A DNA stretch of 6,842 nucleotides from Methanimicrococcus sp034006575 (lineage in GTDB: Archaea > Halobacteriota > Methanosarcinia > Methanosarcinales > Methanosarcinaceae), in NCBI GenBank assembly GCA_034006575.1, contig JAVESN010000087.1, forward strand, positions 1 to 6,842, read 5' to 3'. The notes beneath the pieces were generated by a model, which was not told where the DNA came from, made no database searches, and was given only the letters and a program-made list of their open reading frames with translations. Each line of letters starts with the position of its first letter. Position 1 is the first letter of the stretch. The translations under genes and the position numbers were made by a program. This document shows positions 5,557 through 6,842 of this stretch, in pieces.

Positions 5557-6842
5557 ATGAAAAAAAATCAGTGGATACTCCTGTTGGTGCTGTTTATTGT
5601 CTTAAGCGGTTTTCCGTATTTGTCGACAGCGAATACCGCGCCGGCAGAGGATGAATACGCCTGGGTTTTGGTTGAGATATTGGATTTTGAAAACGCCGAA
5701 GGATGGGAAACGGCGGATTCTCATGAATCATCTTCGTACAGTCACAGTTATTCTCGGGGGAATTACATCGCGAGCGTCACTTACGAAGGGAAGGATTACG
5801 ATGGTCGCGGTTTGGCCGGAACTCTTGCGTCGCAGGCCGTCTTTTCCGGGATGCCCGATGTCATATATCCCGATAAACCGGTAACGTTGAAGTTGTCTTT
5901 TTTTAAGACGAAGGATGATACCGTCAAAATCGCGTTTGGAAGCGTTGCTATGGCAGACTTTGATCGATGGGACACGACCGGAATTACGAGTATGAATCGG
6001 GCGTTTGTGAACGCGAACGGGGAAAATGCTTTTAGAATTATTTCAAGTGATCCGAACAGGCCTTCTTCTTACAATGAAACGTTGACGGCGTCGCTGGGAA
6101 CCGGAAGCGAAGGAGATCGTATGGCGCTGCGTACGAAATTTACTCTTCAAGGGGTGCCGATGAGCACGCATTATGTTTACGAATGGAAACGGGCGGACAG
6201 CGCGCCGGCTGAAATAAAACCGGTGGAGAAAAAGCCCAAAAAGTATTGGAAAGAGCCTGTTTACAAGCGTCCCCCTCCCCACCCTGAAATTTTCCAATTA
6301 AAATGCGTTCTTGGAGACGTGCACGGCGATGTTAATGTGCGTCAAGATGATGAAGATGACGACGCGTATATTTTTGCTTGGGGCGGCATGGAGCTTTATC
6401 ACAACGACCGGGTTAAAACGCTCCGGCGCAGCGGCGCCATCATATCTTTCGGCGACATGTCGACATATGTCATGAAAGAAGACACCACCATTGTTCTTGA
6501 CCTGGAAATCAAAGAGCGCTCCAAGCTTTATTTAGTCACGGGAAGAATGTGGACCAATTTGACACGAATGGTAGAGGGCCTCCCTGCGGAAGTTGAATTG
6601 AGCCAAGCGATTGCCGGCGCGAGAGGGACCACTTTTATTTGCGAGGAAATTGACGGGATTTCAACCGTAAAAGTCTTTGAAGGGACGGTGGAGGTCACGT
6701 CAAAAGTAACCGGTGATTCCGTCATGGTCGGCGGCGGAGAGATGTATCGCATCGACGGTTCCGGTCAAGGCACTTTAACGACATTTGACACAAAAGCCGA
6801 GCTGGCCGATTGGGACGAAAAGGTTCAAAAAATAACAGCCGA
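5557..6842 (+). CDS. FecR-domain surface protein 2, 3' end beyond the window
   Basis: ATG 5557 follows AGAGG at suitable spacing. The frame is open to the window end: 428 codons plus two bases, no stop. A signal peptide is clear (MKKNQWILLLVLFIVLSGF, then a likely cleavage near STANTAPA). An extracellular domain of about 200 residues follows that hardly resembles that of FecR protein 1, except for its last strand and the shared proline-rich linker (KRPPPHPE versus HRPPPAPG). The FecR domain starts near residue 249, the same place as in the repaired first protein, and is strongly conserved: DDDAYIFAW, LYHNDRVKTL, DMST, AIAGARGTTFICEE, VKVFEGTVEV. By analogy a C-terminal membrane helix should follow beyond the edge. 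This copy has no homopolymer frameshift, so it should be expressed intact. The role is unknown; surface binding, adhesion or sensing is plausible. Confidence 0.92.
   Translation, partial: MKKNQWILLLVLFIVLSGFPYLSTANTAPAEDEYAWVLVEILDFENAEGWETADSHESSSYSHSYSRGNYIASVTYEGKDYDGRGLAGTLASQAVFSGMPDVIYPDKPVTLKLSFFKTKDDTVKIAFGSVAMADFDRWDTTGITSMNRAFVNANGENAFRIISSDPNRPSSYNETLTASLGTGSEGDRMALRTKFTLQGVPMSTHYVYEWKRADSAPAEIKPVEKKPKKYWKEPVYKRPPPHPEIFQLKCVLGDVHGDVNVRQDDEDDDAYIFAWGGMELYHNDRVKTLRRSGAIISFGDMSTYVMKEDTTIVLDLEIKERSKLYLVTGRMWTNLTRMVEGLPAEVELSQAIAGARGTTFICEEIDGISTVKVFEGTVEVTSKVTGDSVMVGGGEMYRIDGSGQGTLTTFDTKAELADWDEKVQKITA

Overview
The window is archaeal, most likely from a methanogen of the Methanosarcinaceae or a close relative. 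The evidence is a full-length Orc1/Cdc6 replication initiator (1091..2344, minus strand) followed by a lipoprotein that looks like the archaeal DUF5803 family (115..954, minus). The genes also have archaeal-type GGAGGTGA or GGGAGA ribosome sites and very AT-rich spacers. The genus is inference.

Layout, left to right. 1..153: a 25-bp tandem array running off the left edge and overlapping the 3' end of the lipoprotein gene. 115..954: membrane-anchored lipoprotein. 998..1034: hairpin plus T-run, a likely cdc6 terminator. 1091..2344: cdc6. 2346..2545: a palindrome over the cdc6 ribosome site, then extremely AT-rich DNA with short direct repeats, a plausible replication-origin unwinding region. 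2778..3182: a decayed gene with two frameshifts and two stops, whose last ten codons begin a 30-bp tandem array (3153..3332). 3333..3555: AT-rich promoter region. 3556..3876: unrecognised 106-residue protein with a tetrapeptide repeat. 3899..5321: first FecR-domain surface protein, split by a seven-G run just after its signal peptide. 5316..5479: a third tandem array starting on that gene's last codon. 5483..5519: overlapping stem-loops. 5557..window end: second FecR-domain paralogue, cut by the window edge.

Two themes stand out. First, all three long tandem arrays start exactly at the 3' end of a coding sequence: the gene's stop codon lies inside the first unit, and later units are copies of the gene tail. 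This looks like a recurring, gene-end-specific repeat process. Second, the two FecR proteins share a nearly identical stretch of the FecR domain (about 97% over 217 bp, with a 102-bp perfect run) while their N-terminal extracellular domains are very different. One copy can be read full-length only if its G7 run loses one base, so these could be variable surface proteins (duplication, gene conversion, phase switching). Sequencing or assembly error at G/C homopolymers is the main alternative for the frameshifts.

cdc6 and the lipoprotein point left; the pseudogene, the 106-residue gene and both FecR genes point right. The AT-rich segment at 2361..2545 is therefore a divergent intergenic region. 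The 106-residue gene and the first FecR gene are probably co-transcribed (22-bp gap). The second FecR gene has its own leader with a terminator-like hairpin in front of it.
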